NCBI RefSeq assembly: GCF_027409185.1
Contig: NC_084474.1
Location: 11,215,382-11,279,381, forward strand
Reading direction: 5' to 3'
Source of the DNA: Cynocephalus volans
Taxonomy: Eukaryota > Chordata > Mammalia > Dermoptera > Cynocephalidae
DNA length: 64,000 nt
Shown: piece by piece, positions 10,681-21,539 of the stretch
How positions within the stretch are numbered: position 1 is the first letter of the stretch
How the letters are laid out: each line of letters starts with the position of its first letter
The notes under the pieces: model-generated
Databases searched by the model: none
What the model was told of the DNA's origin: nothing
The model's input: the letters and a program-made list of their open reading frames with translations, nothing else
Translations under genes and position numbers: made by a program

Positions 10681-11560
10681 TGTTCTAATTTTTGTATGCT
10701 TTATAGTGAAATTATTTTAGACTTACAAAAAAGTTGCAAAAATAGTACAAAGAATTCCCATATGCCACTTACTCAGCATCTCTAAATGTCAACATCTCAC
10801 ATAAATATAGTATAATCATCAAACCCAGAAAATTAAAATTAATACAGTATTATTAACCACCCTACAGACCGGATGCACATTTTGTCAGTTGACCTATTGA
10901 CATCTTTTCCTTGTCCAAGATATAATCCAGAATCCACATTGCAATTAGAAGTCGTGTCTTAGTATCCTCCAATCTAGGACAGTTCCTCGGTCTCTCATCT
11001 TTCATTACCTTGACACTTTTCAAGAGCATTGGCCAGTTATGTTGTAGAATGTCCCTCAGTTTGAGTTTTCTGATGTCTTTTTGGGATCACTTTTGCTAGT
11101 GTATTTTGGCAACACCACCACACAGGTGATGGTGTGCCTGTCTCAGGACGTCTTCCTGAGAGGCACATGATGTTATTAGGGAGCCTTACTGCTGATATTA
11201 CATTTGATCACTGGTTAAAGGGGTGTCTGCCAGATATCTCCACAGTAAATTTACCAGATTTCCCTTCGTAATTTATAGGTATCTTGTGGGGAGATACTTA
11301 ATGACAAATATCTTGTTTTTCATCATACTTTAACCCACTAATTTCAGTATCCACTGATGATTGATGATTGCCACAATTATTACTGTGTGTGCTAACTGGT
11401 GTTTTCCATTGCTATCAATAATTTTACCTTTATTAATTGGAAGTCTGCTGCAAGGCAGAACCATCCCTCCTCCCCCATTTATTTACTTACTTATTTATTT
11501 GTATTTATTCTATTCCTTGTTTGTATTTGAGAAACTATTCTACCATGTATTCAACCAACT
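10680..11560 (-). mobile_element. L1ME-type 3' UTR, right arm of an inverted pair
   Basis: Reverse complement of the same L1 tail as 9600-10495: 'acttacaaaaaagttgcaaa', 'cattgcaattagaagtcgtgtcttag', 'gttgtagaatgtccctcagtttgag' (matching the left arm's 'ctgagggacattctacaaaa'), and 'attaattggaagtctgctgcaaggcagaacc' near the far end. Copies are diverged. Confidence 0.7.
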
Positions 11561-11739
11561 TTTTTTTTGAGCTTCTGTGATCAGTCAGGCTTTGCTCTAG
11601 CTTCCTGGATGCATGTGTCCTTGCTCTTGAGAACATTCTAGTTCATTAATCAGACTCAGGTGAGTTTGATTAGCATCACTTACAGAAAGCCTGCTTTATC
11701 CCATTGAGTTGAAAATTGAACTTCTGGTATCATTGAGGG

Positions 11740-11915
11740 GCTTTCAGCCTTCAGTGAGCACAGGAATCACTTAGAAAACTTGTGAAACATGCAGACCCTC
11801 TAGGGACTGACTCAGAAGAGCCAGAAAGAGACCTGGTCATCTGCATTTGTTGCTATGGATTCTCAATGACTAAGTTACAGGTGGTCAAGGACCACATTTG
11901 AGAAGCTGCTCTAGA
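11740..11915 (+). mobile_element. hAT-Charlie-like short DNA transposon (MER5-type), degraded
   Basis: It contains 'atcacttagaaaacttgtgaaacatgcaga' and the characteristic end 'ggtggtcaaggaccacatttgagaagc'. Only the general order supports the call. Confidence 0.45.
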
Positions 11916-12465
11916 TGTGAGAGCTCCAGCAGACTTAAAACTCATTGCATAGTCCCCTGAAGGAACAAGTTAATCTCTGTGATAGGTTTTTAATTAAAAG
12001 ATATGTTTTTACTTCTTCAGAAGGGTGGCTCTTCTTTTCTTAAGCATTTGAACAATTCATCTATTTAGGGCCTCACCTTTTCCTAGGACCCATCAGCTTC
12101 CCTGCTCAATGGAGGAGAACATTTATAGAAGATGAAAAAATGTGTTTTCTGGTCATTCAAGGTTGTATGACCTTAGCACTTGTTAGCAGTATTGGAAAGG
12201 GGTGGTTTTGTTTAATCTTGATCTTTTGAGGGCTCTGAATGATCTGCAGCTTATTGTATAGAGTTCCTGAAGACCATCATAGAAAAGTTAATAAAACACA
12301 TTAGGGTAGTTCAAAACATTATAAAAAGTTAATAGGTTTAAGTGTACTCAATAGTAGTTTTATGCATGTTCGTATAACTCTGACTTCGTTCCTAAGGAGG
12401 ACCTGAAGCACAGTAGAGCCAGGAAAGATTGTCTATTTGAAGTTTTGGTAATCAAAGACCAGGAT
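11916..12465. other. Intergenic sequence, nothing recognised
   Basis: Unique-looking AT-rich sequence without a recognised element. Confidence 0.4.
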
Positions 12466-12640
12466 TTAGAAACAACTTCTCCACTTCCTAGCAAGTGAAT
12501 TTGAGTAAATCACTAAAGAGCTCTGATTCTTGGCTTCCTCATCAGCAAAGCAGGGTAATCCTAATACCTGTTATGCCAACCTTGCAAAGAATGAATGAGG
12601 TTCTAATGAGATCATGAGGCAGAAAAGCATTTTTTGTTTC
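12466..12640 (+). repeat. MIR SINE, degraded
   Basis: The order 'acttcctagcaagtgaatttgagtaaatcac', 'cttcctcatcagcaaagcagggtaatcctaatacctg', 'aatgaatgaggttctaatgagatcatg' follows the MIR core and 3' part on the plus strand. Confidence 0.7.
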
Positions 12641-13845
12641 AACTACAATAAGTCATATAAATACTATGTTACTAGGAGTCATAAAAAATTTAGTGAATTG
12701 CCATTCTTGGAAATAAAGGGAATTAACCCTCACTGCTTAGGATTCTCTAAAGAAAGTACTACATTCTACTCAGGTTGTAAAGGCGTTTAAATATTATTAG
12801 AATAATGGGGGAAATGACTGTTTCTACCTTAACAGACTACCAATTTACTTGCTGTTTCTTGTTTTATTTTATCTATTCAGCAGCAAAATACATATATATG
12901 TATTTATAATAAATTTTGGGAAATATAATTTGAGCTATAGAGATAGAAATATTATTTATTGCTTTAAATAAACCATTCATGTGATGGTTTATTTCTTATG
13001 AATGGACACTGCGCCACAAGTTAAATTAATGAATATTTTCTGAGTGAGGTCAATGGTGGAACTGAGAAAAGCATCCCAGGGAAAGTCCCCAGTCCTCGTG
13101 TGTTGCTGGACGTATTAAGCCTACCATAAAGTTTGTTTAAATTTCTCTCTTCTGCCTTCTTAAACAGTCTAAATATAAAACAAATTCAAACCCTTTAAGG
13201 AAAAAAAGTTACCTTATGTGTCTTCTAATCTCCTTGTAAATCCCCTAAGGGTGATTAATATGATTACTTAACCCCAACTGTCCGAGGGGGATTTGTGACA
13301 GCTTTATGAGGGAATTAGCTGTTTTCTGTTTTATGGCCAGGCTTTTTCCTCCGGGCTGGGAGCACGGCTGGAGGTGTCTGGGCCTCGCTGAGAGCCCAGG
13401 CTGTCTCCTGCAGAGCGGCGTCCCAGCCCAGCCTCAGTCACATCAATCCCAAGGTCGCATCATGGACATCTCACCTTAGAAGACTTTCTTCTACGCTCCC
13501 TTCTCTCACCTGCAATTTCTCTTTTGGGGGCATAAAAAGTACATGTAATGATTAAAAGATTGTTTTCTGTCTCTTTAGCCAATAACTGCTAAAAAGACTT
13601 CCCCTTTTCATCACACTGAACAGGTGTTTCTGCGCTACCCACTACCTCCCAGAACTCCGGTGTGAAAGCCAGGGTTCCAGTACTAGACCTCCACTCTTCT
13701 GATCTGCTTAGATGTTATTTTTACTATAAAGATTTATATTGTTCTCACCTCTGGCTTTTCCCTGATTTCTCCAGATTTATGAAGCAGTCATTTTTATTTG
13801 TCATTCAGTTCAACTCTGTGCCCATATATCAATTGCCTTCCTTTT
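12641..13845. other. Intergenic sequence with a short GC-richer island
   Basis: Mostly AT-rich. Between about 13340 and 13460 the sequence becomes GC-richer and looks unique (a few CpGs, no repeat signature). I see no exon with convincing splice sites there. It could be a regulatory or conserved element; that is a guess. Confidence 0.35.
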
Positions 13846-13858
13846 TATTCACTTATTT

Positions 13859-13946
13859 ATCTATTTTTGGCAGCTGGTAGGTACAGGGATCCGAACCCTT
13901 GACCTTGTTATTGTAACACCATGCTCTAACCTACTAAGCTAACCGA
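13859..13946 (-). repeat. tRNA-derived SINE (CYN-like), monomer
   Basis: On the minus strand it has RNA polymerase III promoter boxes as in a tRNA: an A box like 'tagcttagtagg' and a B box 'ggttcggatcc', then 'ctgtacctaccagctgccaaaaa'. Target duplications flank it: 'attcacttattt' (13847-13858) and 'attgacttattt' (13947-13958), one mismatch. The body closely resembles the SINEs at 28762 and 41278. It is a retroposon, not a tRNA gene, because it ends in an A-rich tail and has target duplications. Confidence 0.8.
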
Positions 13947-14006
13947 ATTGACTTATTTTAAAAACTAAAGGGGACTGTCATTTCCAAGAGCATATAAAGA
14001 CCAGAG

Positions 14007-14172
14007 CAGTGATTCTCAAAGTGGTTTTCTAGGCCTCCCTGGGGAACTTGTTAGAAATGAAAGTTCTCCTCCCACCCCAGACCCGCTGAGTAAGAAGCTC
14101 TGGGGCGGCCCCCAGTCTGTGCTCTAACAAGCCCAACAGGGATGCTGATGACAGCTTGTTTGAAAACCACTG
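14007..14172 (+). mobile_element. MER5A (hAT-Charlie) element, near complete
   Basis: Terminal inverted repeats are visible: left 'cagtgattctcaaa', right end reverse-complemented 'cagtggttttcaaa'. The interior reads 'ggggaacttgttagaaatg', 'cagacccgctgagtaagaagctctgggg', 'gtgctctaacaagccc', in MER5A order. There is no transposase; it is a non-autonomous fossil. Confidence 0.8.
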
Positions 14173-14215
14173 GATTAGAAGATTAGCTGGGTTTCTAGCA
14201 GAAACACATGGGTAA

Positions 14216-14765
14216 TTAGGTCCCCAGCAAATTTGGATAATATGAAGAGAGTTTAATAAATAAATTATTTACAAAAATACTCATATGAACCGAGTGCAGA
14301 AAAACTACAAGTGCCACTGACAAGGGAGGTACCAGCACCACCAATCGGCCTCCAGGAGCCAGGTGAGGGAAGCCTGAGGTAGGAAGGGCTGAGCAAAACT
14401 GCTGCAGGGCAGGGACCTGCCTCTGGACAGACGCCACCATCAGGAGAGAGCCATGACCTCCGGCTCCCTCCAGTGTCTGGTCAGTTTTTCCCACTGGCTA
14501 AATCCCACTAGAGGCCTGAGGGCTTACAGATCGTGCAGAGTGGTGGGGCAGGGAGCTGGGTGGAGAAGGGTGGCCAGTGCCTCCAGAGGGGCCAAGAGAA
14601 CTATCCAGCATAGTGAGCAAGTAAGGCGTAATTCTCACCAGCTAAGAAGGATGGCCCAATGGGGGCCATGAATGAAAATGTGACCGGTACTGGCCTGAGG
14701 ATGATCAACCATGCCAGTTTGCCTAGGAATACAGGTTTCCCAGGACAGGGACTTTCAGTACCAAA
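14216..14765. repeat. Probable ancient interspersed repeat, family not assigned
   Basis: Segments such as 'gagtttaataaataaattat', 'ctgcagggcagggacctgcctctgg', 'gtggggcagggagctgggtggagaagggtgg' and 'ctatccagcatagtgagcaag' have the feel of a common mammalian LTR-like repeat. I cannot name it from memory with confidence. Short open frames on both strands reflect its GC-rich composition. Confidence 0.35.
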
Positions 14766-14769
14766 GCCA

Positions 14770-15180
14770 AGAGATACAGAAAGTAACAAGTGCTGGCGAG
14801 GATGTGGAAGATGTGGAGAAACAGAATCCTTGTGCGTTGCTGGTGGGAAAGTAAGATGCAGCCTCTGTATGGCGGTTCCTCAAAGGGTTATACGTAGAAT
14901 TACTGTGTAATCCAGCTATTCCACTTCTGAGCATATATACCCAAAAGAATTGAAAGCTGGGACTCAGAGACATGTACACCAGTGTTCATACTAGCATTAT
15001 TCACAGTAGCCAAAAGGTGGACACAATCCACAGAGAATGGATAAACACACAATGGAATATTACTCAGAAATGGGTAGGGAATGGGTAGGGGGTCACATGA
15101 TACTGTTGAGGGTTTGTAAATTCTTTTTATGGAGGGAAATACGATTTGGTTGATTTTTTAAAATTTAACTTAAAGAGACT
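14770..15180 (+). mobile_element. Old L1 ORF2 3' fragment
   Basis: Typical L1 ORF2 C-terminal text: 'taacaagtgctggcgaggatgtgg', 'ccttgtgcgttgctggtggga', 'attactgtgtaatccagctattccacttctga', 'cactagcattattcacagtagccaaaaggtgg', 'aatggaatattactcag'. Frame is destroyed. Confidence 0.75.
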
Positions 15181-15302
15181 CGAAGCCACTTATCTTCCTA
15201 TTCTGTTACAATCTTTAAATAGCTGGTGCCCAACATAAAAATCAAAGGACCACCCAAAATTGAAATTACTCTTGATTTCAGAGCCTATTCTCCAGTGTTC
15301 AT

Positions 15303-15354
15303 CACACACACACACACACACGCACGCGCGCGCACACACACACACACGCACACA
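15303..15354. repeat. (AC)n with internal (CG)n microsatellite
   Basis: CA tract with an internal 'cgcacgcgcgcg' segment. It ends a few bases before the second mini-transposon copy. Confidence 0.9.
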
Positions 15355-15360
15355 TGTGCA

Positions 15361-15447
15361 TGAGTATACTTCAAAACAATCATGGAAAAATGGAATTAAA
15401 AGATAATACAAGTACAAACTTTCCATGAACTATTTGAAGACCCCTTG
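15361..15447 (-). mobile_element. ~87-bp mini-transposon (mariner-like MITE), copy 2
   Basis: Same element as 6247-6327 in the opposite orientation: ends 'tgagtatacttcaaaa' and (reverse-complemented) 'caaggggtcttcaaat', both followed by 'catggaaa', with the centre 'ggaattaaaagataatacaa'. TA follows the right end at 15448-15449; the left flank is CA rather than TA, a likely later mutation. Copy 2 also adjoins an (AC)n tract. Confidence 0.7.
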
Positions 15448-15702
15448 TATATCAGTTTTCTTTCATTCATACTCTGGTTTACAAAACTTTGTTCTGCTAA
15501 TTTGTGCTTTGAAGGATTTCTTTCCTAAAAATAATGTAAGCATGATATCTATTTAACCAGGTACAGTGGAAATGAAACTCCATGCTGCATGATGTTATTG
15601 TGAAAATTTACACTAATGGGAAATGAAGATATTTTAAAAACATATTTCGCAGTTACATCAGGGATTGTACTTTGTTATTAACACATGATAGAGATAACAG
15701 AT

Positions 15703-16113
15703 TGTATTAGTCTGTTTCTGTTACCTATAACAAAATACTTGAAACTGGGCACTGAGTAAGAAAACAAAATTTATTGCTTACACTTGCAGAAGCTGGGAAG
15801 TCCACGGTCCAGGGAACACTCACTTACGGTGAGGGCCTTCTTTGGTGGTGGCTTTACAGCAACCCAGAGGTTTCACATGGTAGAAAATGGTGGAGCAGAG
15901 AGAGAGAGTTCCCTATAAACTCTCTTTTTAAAGCCCTCAGAACCATGCCCATAACCACCATTATTAATCCATTCACTGTGGCATGGTCCTACAATCTAAT
16001 CACCTCTTCAAGGCCCCACCTTCCAATTACCATAATAAGATTTCCCACCTTCAATGGTTACAGTGGGGATTTAAGCTTCAATGAGGCTGGGGAAGGGGAT
16101 GACATCTACAGCA
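15703..16113 (-). mobile_element. MaLR-type solo LTR, second full copy
   Basis: It starts 'tgtattagtctgtttctgtt' and ends 'gacatctacagca'. It aligns over its whole length with 7007-7417 ('aggctgggaagtcca', 'caatctaatcacctc...aaggcccca', 'caattaccataata.gatttcccacc'). Five-base flanks cagat (15698-15702) and cagag (16114-16118) are a likely target duplication. No internal region is present. Confidence 0.75.
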
Positions 16114-16680
16114 CAGAGTAAAAAGACAGTATGGATTTATTTCCAAGAAAAGGGTAGCGTGCACTGGGGTCCAAGGGAGTTGCGGTCAAGGGTGAGAAGC
16201 CTCTGGCCCTGACCCTGAGGTCCCCACCTCAGGGGTCTCCACCTCAGGGGCAGCTGGAAATGGAAGTGGAGAATGGGCCTGTGGGGTGGATCTGGGTCCT
16301 GGGCTTTGGATTTCGAGCTTGGTCCAGCAAACAGGACTCAGTCTATCAGAAATGGGAAGGCAACAGATAGTTCACTGTCCCAAGGGTCAGATGCTGCTCA
16401 TGTCATCTGTGGGAGAGATTGGGGCCCATCTGCTAGAAAAATGTGACAATCTCCTAAGGAAGCTTAATATATGTGGCAATCTGGAAAGAATTAACAGAAA
16501 GACACTGAAGTCTCAGAAGAAAACTATGTGAAGCAGAAGAAAATTCTTACCAGAGGAGAGTGAAGATGAAATAAAAAAAGTAAACATTTGTGCCCTCGAG
16601 GGCTTTGAACTGACCCATGGGCTTTGGGGGTCACTGCCCACCTACCCCTACCCCTGCTCTGCCCCATTTGCAGAAATAAT
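16114..16680 (+). other. Unexplained GC-richer block with an open frame
   Basis: This block follows the LTR and differs from its AT-rich surroundings. It contains two near-repeats of 'cctcaggggtctccacctcagggg' (about 16215-16252) and an 81-codon plus-strand frame (16286-16531) with segments like EIGAHLLEKCDNLLRKLNI. I do not recognise a parent gene or a named repeat, and no poly-A tail or target duplication is clear. Confidence 0.25.
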
Positions 16681-17465
16681 GGATTTCTTTCTTTTTAAAA
16701 AATCAATTGTGATGTTTTTAAGTGTTGTCTTCCCTTTGCTCTTGCATCCCCAACAAAAATCATTATGACATTATTCAGTGAATTGGTAACTTTGTTCCTA
16801 TTTTGCCTATTTACTTTTTGGTGGAAAATTTCTACAAATGTGAAGCAGTAAGATATGAGAAGAACACTGCAGAAATTTTCCTTTTTACTAAATAATGGCA
16901 ATAGCACAATAATCAAAATTGTGTGTGAATTTCTGTGGAAATTATTGCTTTTTTTCCTACCTGGATTTAAACAATATTTTTAAAAAAATCAATGTCCACT
17001 AAAACAAATATATATGTCTACTATTTACAAGTCATAACTCTAAATATCCATTGATTAGGGAGGTAAGATATAAATGGTAGTTTTAAATTATACTAAAACT
17101 ACTCATTATTTTTGTCTTCTGTAGCAGGGAGGAATGTACCCATATTCTTTAAAGCTTTTTTTTAAAAAGTCTTCTTATGAAGGTGTTTTGTTGGGTTTTT
17201 GTTTTGTCTTATCATACAGATACTTGAATTCATTTATCCTTCTAATCTGCTGAAATCTTTAGAGCTGGTACCCAATATACATAAACTTATTTATAATGAA
17301 TGAAATTTTACCAAGGATCAAAAATAATTTAGAAATTAAATTAGAAACTAAAATGGCAAGACTGTTCTCCCATATTGCAATGGATTTCTTCTCAAACTGA
17401 CAATGTTTTAAGGAAAAAAAGAGTACAAATTAAAGTGGAACATGAAAAACAGAGAAATATTAAAG
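16681..17465. other. AT-rich intergenic sequence
   Basis: No element identified with confidence; the last part may already be degraded L1. Confidence 0.35.
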
Positions 17466-17611
17466 TCTGTATGTTTAACTTTGGATTTGTCTATTTCTTC
17501 CTTCAGTTCCATCTGTTTTGGTTCATAAATTTTGAAGCTTTGTTGTTAGGTGTATACAGACTTAGGACTGCTATATATTTTTAGTAAATTGACTCTCATC
17601 ATAATATTATG
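17466..17611 (-). mobile_element. Old L1 ORF2 5' region, left part (interrupted)
   Basis: Antisense L1 endonuclease/linker text: 'ttcttccttcagttccatctgttttggttcataaattttgaagctttgttgttaggtgtatacagacttagg'. The L1 text stops at the retrocopy's T-run and resumes at 19930 ('ttatccttggtaattacccttgatctgaagtctactttgcctgatattaatatagtcact'), which is the next part of the same L1 region. Confidence 0.7.
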
Positions 17612-19929
17612 GTGTTTTTTTTTTAAATTTCAGAATTTATTTAAACAAGAAAGTATCGGTTTGAAGAGGAGAGAAAAAGAATATTTACTTTAACAAAAGA
17701 AACATCTACAGGAAAATAGTCCAAAAAGTGTACAGCTCATGTTATGCCCTTTCCTGGGCAGGAGAGCAGTTAGAAAGGCCGCCTGGAACACTGGGTGCTA
17801 ATCCGGGAATGTTCTGCACATACTTTAAATTCCTGAATTCCAAACTTCGTTGTACAAAATGCCACTCGAAATGTGTATCAAAACCCCCAGCCAAAAACAG
17901 CTTTTCAAATCTGCAAGTGCATAGAGGTGCACTTTGATGTCTTCATGACATGGAATGTCTGCGACCTCGGTCTCTGTGGGAGGACAGCAGCATCCACTAA
18001 GTGGTACCTCTGTGCATGGGCCACCCATCCCAGGAGCCACCCCGGGAAGGCCGCAAGAGTGAACCGTGAGCCAGGGGGGCCACTGAGTGACAGCAGAAAG
18101 GCACTAGTCCCTGTCCAAGTCAATCATTTTTATGATGGCTCATTTAGGATGATCGACTGAATTTATCTTACAATTGATGTTCTGGGATGATAATGGAAAA
18201 CACTTATTACCGAATTGCTACTTTCATGTTTAGTAATTTTTAAAAATCACTGGCTTTTATAAAAATTTCTTCCAGTAGATCATAAGAATCTATAAAATAG
18301 CGGGAATTTCACCAAGAATGTATATAAACTATAGGTGCAACTCACGAATAGGCGCTGCTCTATTGTGGTGGCCAATAATACTGTTTTAGGTCATGAAATT
18401 AGTATCTCACGGTGAACACTTGACTCTGGGTGAAGACTGCGTATTTAAAGACAATCGCATGGTCAGATAAAGCAGCAGCGATCTCAGGTGTACACGGAGC
18501 GATCGGCAGGAAGCGCCCCAGTGGTTCTCTAGAGTCCTCCTCCTCGTCTTTAATTTCGGAAATTCTGCCTATAGATTTAAGGATTTGGGCAACAAGATCC
18601 AACGTTTCGGCTCCGGAAACCGGCCGCTTTACGGCAGCGCGCGCATTGCCCCTGACGACGCGGAGGTGGCGCACGGCCACGTGGCGGTTGTGCTTCCCAC
18701 CGACAGGCGACAGGCGCAGCCCCGCGGCCGCAGGGCACCGTTCTCACGCACACGGTGGGAGACCCGTGCCTGGAGCAAAGTTATTTCCTGTTTCAGGTTA
18801 ATGACGTGATTTTCTGCACTTACAGCCTGTTTGGCTGGAGGTTCTGCTCCACCTGCTGGACCACCAATTCCAGGTCATGGCAGTTGCTTTCCTCCTTGAT
18901 AACTTTTGCTTCTAATCCCCGCTCAAGCATCCTCACCATGTCTGTTTGAGGTTCAGAGAATCTCTGCACCTCAATCAGCTTTCTGCTTAGCTCAGAATTT
19001 TCATCTTTCAGTGCTTCGCACCTTATGTGCAGTGTCCACAGGCGCTGGTCTCCCAGGGACTCTCTATGTGCCACAAAGTCTGTGCCAGGATTCCCTGCTG
19101 GCAATGCCCGAAAGAAACGTGAGTCAGTGTCACTCACTGTCTACGAGGACGGGGACGGGGATGAAGACTTGGGCCCTGCCAGATCCAGCGGGGTGGAGAA
19201 AAAGGAAAGGTAAGTGCTGCAGTGTGACATGCTCGCGGTGACCCTCGAGGAGTGTCTGCTCCATGGCGGATGGCAGATAGGCCCTGTTCCACGCTTGTCC
19301 GGGAGGTAGCCAGCCCTTGTAAGCAGTTCTACTTGGAAAACCTGCTGCTCACTGTTTGGGAGTTGTGGTCAAGTCCCAGTGAGTGCCTTGAGGCGTCCTT
19401 ATAATAAATCCTACTGTCGGTTGTGTCCTCTTTTGACAGTCGGAGATTCTTGGTTTTCAGAAACTCTTTAAAGGAGAATGGATTTGCCTCTTCAAGATCT
19501 TCAATTTTGTCATTTCCCAAGTGTGTCTCATGGGCTCCTGATGGACCTTGCTTAGTACATTTCCCCCTTCCACAGCCCAAATCTGTATCTTCCATGGAAG
19601 CTACCACCAGACTAGGAACATAGCACATGAACGCCCACAATGCAGAAGAAGTGGGAGTCCAGGTGCCTGCCATGAGGGCACTCACAGTCCAACTGGCAGA
19701 AACAAGATCCCGGCTCATAGAACACTGGAGCATCAGGAATGAGGAAGCTTTAGTCTCGGGGTAGTGGGGTGATGCCTGGGTAGGGCGGGTAGCCAGACAT
19801 CACTGCAGCCTACAGGACTGGCCCTGCCCAGCCCAGCAGCAGTGATGCCACGGCCCGCTCCACCCGGCCATGGCCCCCCATCACCTGCCCTTTTACCTGC
19901 CACTTCTCCGAGCCTCTTGCAGCTGCCTG
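17612..19929 (-). pseudogene. ENTR1: Processed pseudogene of ENTR1 (SDCCAG3)
   Basis: Intronless, full-length retrocopy of endosome-associated trafficking regulator 1, a coiled-coil protein of endosome and recycling traffic. Reading down the minus strand: the start codon is at 19800 with MSGYPPYPGITPLPR, then PHGRHLDSHFF, EDLEEANPFSFKEFLKTKN (near 19490), SRHSLGLDHNS, LKDENSELSRKLIEVQ, IKEESNCHDLELVVQQVEQNL (about 18840-18900), LKQEITLLQA, and the C-terminus SGAETLDLVAQILKSI...SEIKDEEEDS just before 18520. The order and spacing fit the mRNA. It is dead: a stop at 19752-19750 and several frameshifts, for example near 18825 and 18720. The 3' UTR ends with AATAAA (17641-17636) and a poly-A tail (plus-strand T-run 17615-17624). 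About 130 bases of 5' UTR precede the start. Short TTATG repeats at 17607-17611 and 19930-19934 may be remnants of the target duplication. It lies inside a minus-strand L1. Confidence 0.93.
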
Positions 19930-20545
19930 TTATGTTCTTCTTTATCCTTGGTAATTACCCTTGATCTGAAGTCTACTTTGCCTGATATTAATATAGTCAC
20001 TCTATTTTCTTTTAATTAGTCTTTGCATAGGATATCTTTTCCATCTCTTTACATTTAACCTGTCTATATCATTATATTTAAAGTGGGTATCTGGTAGAGA
20101 ACATGTAGGTGAGAATTGTTTTGTTTTTTAAATTCAGTCTGATAATTTCTGTCACTTAATTAGTGTATTTAGATCATTTACACTTAATATAATTATTGAT
20201 ATGGTTAGATTAGGTTTACCATTTTATTGTTTGTGTTTAATTCCTCTGATTTTTGTGTCTTCCCCCTTCCCTGCCTTCTTTTGGGTAATTTAAATAATTT
20301 TAGCCCTCCCTTTTATTTTATTTCATTATTATGTTGTTATGTAAATTATTAATTAAATTAGTGACTTTTTGACTAATTTGACTTTGTAATTTCTTCAGAG
20401 GTTGTTTTATGAATTATAATACATATTCCCTAATCTGTAAATCCACTTATATTTACTATTTTACGGGTTTTTTTAAATGTTTTATTTGCTATGGATATTT
20501 TTATTTATCTTGCTTGGTCTGTTTAAAGTGAGGGTTAATATATTT
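19930..20545 (-). mobile_element. Old L1 ORF2 5' region, right part (continuation)
   Basis: Continues the L1 interrupted by the ENTR1 retrocopy: 'ctgatattaatatagtcactc', 'tcatttacacttaatataattattg', followed by increasingly degraded T-rich text. The right boundary is uncertain. Confidence 0.65.
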
Positions 20546-21535
20546 GTTATTATCATTGATTGTTCAAAATGCTATTCTTTCAATGCACTTTGAATAAAGG
20601 TATACACTATATTAAATTAATAGTTTACACATTAAATAAAAGGTATACTTAAGGATTTAGTAAATAATTAAAACACTATACGTATGTGTTTACATTAATA
20701 TTTACAGAGCAAATGAGATAACTTCTTGCAGCCTGGAAAAGCAAGGTGATGTAGCATGCTTTTTTAATTCACTAACTAACTAATTGAAATACTGCTTAAG
20801 ATAATTTGTAATTAAAACTTTTAGGTATCAAAAACAAATTGGGAACTCAAGTAAAGATGGTTAAGCTGGAAGCTGACACTCTGGTGGCAGGGAGCTGAAG
20901 ACTGGGGGCAGGAATTTTGAACACACATGGGAACAATAGACTCTGCTCGAAGCCTGGATAAGTCACAGAGTGACAACTGAAATCCTCCATAAATGTTGGG
21001 TCTCCAAAATACAGCACTGTCCTCTTAATAGGACTAAAAATATTCCTGCCCGGTGGGCCTGGTGAAGCAGGAAGGAAATGCATCATGGACATAGAGATTT
21101 GAGAAAAAAAGAAAAAAGATTCCTTGTGAAGAGTCAAAATCTCAAAGTTGTGTGGTAGGGAATCAAAATTTATTCCATCCACACGCGCAGGAATCCAAAA
21201 GATGAGAAATTAACATAAAGTGGTCCTGAGCAGTTTAATTCCCCTGTGAGAACAGAAAGAAAATTTAAATCTCCTCCATAGAAAATTTTCTCTCTGACAA
21301 ATGTAGAAAACTTCCATCAAAACAAACAACAAACAACCAAACAAATCCATTTAAACTGAGTTTACAATAAAAAGAATGTATCTCAAGAGAAAGAAAAAAA
21401 AATTGTGATAAAAAATTACACACATAACACAGAAAAACCTCTGCCCCCAAAATAAAAAACAAACAAGCAAAAAAGCCTGTCTGAAAATAGCATAAGGACA
21501 TGTAATTTAAAATTATAAAAGAAGTTTTTTTCTCC
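20546..21535. other. Intergenic or unassigned repeat sequence
   Basis: A moderately GC-rich stretch at about 20850-21110 and A-rich text at 21240-21530 could belong to an old L1 or LTR, but I cannot assign it. No splice or retrocopy marks are visible. Confidence 0.3.
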
Positions 21536-21539
21536 CTAG

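Noticed and set aside
15190-15426. Cys/Val-rich open frame
   Set aside because: Produced by translation of an (AC)n microsatellite.
18399-19733. ENTR1 open frames as a functional gene
   Set aside because: The coding order is broken by a stop near the N-terminus and several frameshifts, and the copy is intronless with a poly-A tail.
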